Assembly: GCF_002210095.1 (NCBI RefSeq)
Contig: NZ_AQQR01000009.1
Span: forward strand, 1 to 64,000
Direction of reading: 5' to 3'
Length of the DNA: 64,000 nucleotides
Source: Marinibacterium profundimaris
GTDB taxonomy: Bacteria; Pseudomonadota; Alphaproteobacteria; Rhodobacterales; Rhodobacteraceae
Shown in pieces: positions 62,219-64,000 of this stretch. The first letter of the stretch is position 1. The number at the start of each line of letters is the position of its first letter. The translations under genes were made by a program, and so were the position numbers. The notes beneath the pieces were generated by a model. It did no database searches. It was not told the DNA's origin and saw only the letters and a list, made by a program, of their open reading frames with translations.

Positions 62219-63037
62219 TCAGAACCAGGGCGACATGTCGACGTCGCGGATCATCGGGCGTTCGAACCACTTGACCCAGAGATCGTCGACCACGCCGTCG
62301 CGGTGCAGTTCGAAGATCGCCACGTTCAGCCAGTCTTTCAGGCCGGTGCTGTTCTTGGCGACGCCGAGCGCGCAATAGTAGATGTCGACCGGGGTCTCGA
62401 CGACCTTCCAGGCGACGTCATGCTTGTTCATGTGTTCGCCGACGAAATCCACCACGTCGAGCATCGCGTCGCCGCGGCCCTGGGCCAGCGCGCGGATCAC
62501 GTCCGGGTAGTTGTCGAGCAGCAGGACCTCGGCCTCGGGCAGGTTTTCCTCGATGAACTTCACCGGGGTGGAGCCGCGCACCTGCACCATCGTCACGTCG
62601 GAGGTGTTCAGCTCTTTCCAGTCGCTATAGCCCTTGTCCTCGGTCGTGAGCACGCCGAAGACCTCGGTATGCACCGGCAGGGTGAAGTCGATCACCTTGG
62701 CGCGTTCCGGGTTGCGGGTCATGGCGCCCATGACGATGTCGATCTTGCCGCTGGCGACGAAGGGGATGCGGTCGGGCGAGCCGACCTGCACGACTTCAAG
62801 CTCGACGCCCAGCATGTCGGCGAGTTTCTGCGAGAAATCGACGTCGAAGCCGGCGATCTGGTTGGTTTCGTCATAGATGCCCAGCGGCGGCAGGGTCGGG
62901 TTCACACCGACCTTGAGGGTGCCGGAGGACAGGATTTCATCCAGCGACCGGGCCTCTGCCGCACCGGGCAGCAGCATGGATGCGGAGAGCAGTGCGCCCA
63001 CCCCGGCGACCATCGCGCGCTTGAAAAAAGTCATCAT
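62219..63037 (-). CDS. Polar amino-acid-type ABC binding protein (second system)
   Basis: 272 residues, signal peptide with cleavage near AAEA (about 28). ILSSGTLKVGVNPTLPPLGIYDE and GFDVDFSQKLADMLGVELE are SBP_bac_3 features. First gene of the leftward operon; divergent from the [2Fe-2S]/flavoprotein pair, with a TGTATACA site in the gap. Confidence 0.93.
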   Translation of the reverse strand: MMTFFKRAMVAGVGALLSASMLLPGAAEARSLDEILSSGTLKVGVNPTLPPLGIYDETNQIAGFDVDFSQKLADMLGVELEVVQVGSPDRIPFVASGKIDIVMGAMTRNPERAKVIDFTLPVHTEVFGVLTTEDKGYSDWKELNTSDVTMVQVRGSTPVKFIEENLPEAEVLLLDNYPDVIRALAQGRGDAMLDVVDFVGEHMNKHDVAWKVVETPVDIYYCALGVAKNSTGLKDWLNVAIFELHRDGVVDDLWVKWFERPMIRDVDMSPWF

Positions 63038-63102
63038 GTGTCTGTGTTCCCTGTTTTCGGTTGACGGCGCGGTAAACTCTATTGTTCACCCTGCACTCAA
63101 TC

Positions 63103-63110
63103 TGTATACA
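63103..63110. promoter_or_regulatory. TGTATACA palindrome in divergent promoter (GntR-type)
   Basis: The GTATAC core equals that of the operator at 49048. A partial copy (CATACAAG) follows 11 bases on. It lies between the second SBP gene and the HcnA-like gene, in a position to control both. Confidence 0.55.
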
Positions 63111-63166
63111 AAACCCATACAAGTAAACAACCTTCTTGAGACAGCCAGGGGCGGGCGCTTCCAAAG

Positions 63167-63436
63167 ATGATCGAAAATGAGGCAATCCAGTTGGTCGTGG
63201 ATGGAAAACCAGTCGATTGCGTGCCCGGCCAGACGGTGGCGGGGGCGCTTCTGGCGCAGGGCATCTACGCTTTCCGCGCCTCTCCGGGCGCGGGCACACC
63301 GCGCGGGCCCTTTTGCATGATGGGCGCCTGCCAGGAATGCGCGATCGAGATCGACGGGGTGGTGCGCCGCGCCTGCCAGACGCCGGTGGCGCCGGGCATG
63401 GTGTTGCGCCTGCGCGGCGCGGGGGCGGCGGAATGA
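63167..63436 (+). CDS. HcnA-like [2Fe-2S] subunit of amine/opine dehydrogenase
   Basis: 89 residues. Cys50, Cys55, Cys58 and Cys70 (FCMMGACQEC and RRACQ) match the plant-type-like [2Fe-2S] motif of HcnA/OoxA subunits. Homologous to the first domain of the fusion at 54883. Overlaps the next gene by four bases. Confidence 0.9.
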   Translation: MIENEAIQLVVDGKPVDCVPGQTVAGALLAQGIYAFRASPGAGTPRGPFCMMGACQECAIEIDGVVRRACQTPVAPGMVLRLRGAGAAE

Positions 63437-64000
63437 GCGGCTCGCATGACGTGATCGTCGTCGGCGCGGGTCCGGCGGGTGGCGAGGCGGCTCTGGCGGC
63501 TTCGGGCGCGGGGCTGCGGGTGGCCCTGATCGACGAGGGCCCGGCGCCGGGCGGCCAGGTCTGGCGCGCGCCGCGCACCGCACAGGCGCAGGCGGCCGCC
63601 GCGCGCGATCCCGATGGCCGGCAGGGCGGGGCGTTGCGAAAGCGGCTGCGGGACGCGTCGGTCACCCTTCTGGCCGGGGCCGAGGTCTGGGATGCCGAAC
63701 CCGGCTTCGTGGTGCAGTGTCTTGCGGCGACGGGAAACCACGCGTTGCAGGCGCCGCGCCTGATCCTGGCCACCGGCGCGATGGAGCGCGTGCTGCCCTT
63801 TCCGGGCTGGACCACGCCCGGTGTCTTCGGCCTGGCCGCGGCGACCGCGATCATGAAGTCGGAAAAGACCCTGCCGGGCAAGGAGATCGTGATCGCCGGC
63901 CAGGGGCCGCTTCTGATCGCCGTTGCCGTCAAGGCGCTTGAGCTGGGTCTGCGTCCGCGCGCGATTGTCGACCGGGCGGGCCCGCGCGACTGGCTGCGCG
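63433..64000 (+). CDS. HcnB-like FAD/NAD oxidoreductase subunit (3' end outside window)
   Basis: The 189 visible residues begin MSGSHDVIVVGAGPAGGEAA, an FAD-binding GxGxxG, with GGQVWRAPR after it; LILATGAMERVLPFPGWTTPGVFG and IAGQGPLLIAVAVKALELG match the HcnB/OoxA flavoprotein. It equals the second domain of the fusion at 54883. The BFD-like Cys motif and the third (HcnC-like) gene would lie beyond the window end. Confidence 0.88.
   Translation, partial: MSGSHDVIVVGAGPAGGEAALAASGAGLRVALIDEGPAPGGQVWRAPRTAQAQAAAARDPDGRQGGALRKRLRDASVTLLAGAEVWDAEPGFVVQCLAATGNHALQAPRLILATGAMERVLPFPGWTTPGVFGLAAATAIMKSEKTLPGKEIVIAGQGPLLIAVAVKALELGLRPRAIVDRAGPRDWLR

Overview
The window looks like part of a large plasmid or chromid of a GC-rich alphaproteobacterium, most likely Rhodobacterales (Roseobacter/Paracoccaceae type). 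Reasons: a Rep_3-type initiator divergent from a parAB operon (39.2-43.1 kb), codon use rich in G/C at third positions, and many solute-uptake and catabolic operons, each beside its own regulator. No rRNA, tRNA, CRISPR array, transposase or phage gene was seen.

Layout. 1-6.0 kb: an IclR-controlled unit for unsaturated pectin-type oligosaccharides (GH105 hydrolase, sugar ABC importer, SGNH esterase). 6.3-9.2 kb: HxlR regulator divergent from a VOC/GST/DUF1428/GST detoxification-like operon. 9.5-11.9 kb: divergent surface-polysaccharide genes (NeuD-like acyltransferase, GT61 glycosyltransferase). 11.9-12.6 kb: a VapBC-type toxin-antitoxin pair whose toxin is frameshifted. 12.7-16.3 kb: a giant cadherin/VCBS plus FG-GAP repeat protein. 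16.9-23.5 kb: LysR, FAH-family hydrolase, cytoplasmic sulfatase and a tripartite tricarboxylate (TTT) transporter. 23.9-30.2 kb: MFS transporter divergent from cyoABCD-SURF1 (quinol oxidase). 30.5-39.0 kb: branched-chain-type ABC importer with an alpha/beta hydrolase, converging on an acyl-CoA ligase/MaoC operon under TetR control. 39.2-43.1 kb: replication and partition module with iterons and two identical palindromes. 43.3-48.1 kb: FGGY kinase and ribose-type ABC importer.

48.2-64 kb is the most unusual part. Two paralogous GntR/FCD regulators flank an eight-gene operon: an M20-like protein lacking the usual Glu-Glu, a polar amino-acid ABC importer, a PTE-family hydrolase, a DapA-family lyase, a 940-residue single-chain fusion of the three subunits of an HcnABC/opine-oxidase-type dehydrogenase, and a DUF3830 protein. 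Beyond it a second amino-acid ABC importer ends in a DUF6282-like amidohydrolase and is divergent from a second, unfused HcnA/HcnB pair that runs off the window. GTATAC-containing sites lie in both divergent promoter regions. My inference is a two-part catabolic system for an N-substituted amino acid or lactam-like compound; the substrate cannot be read from the sequence.

The common logic of the window is import plus the first one or two enzymes of a pathway plus a local regulator, with translationally overlapping genes inside each operon. That is typical of catabolic roseobacter megaplasmids.
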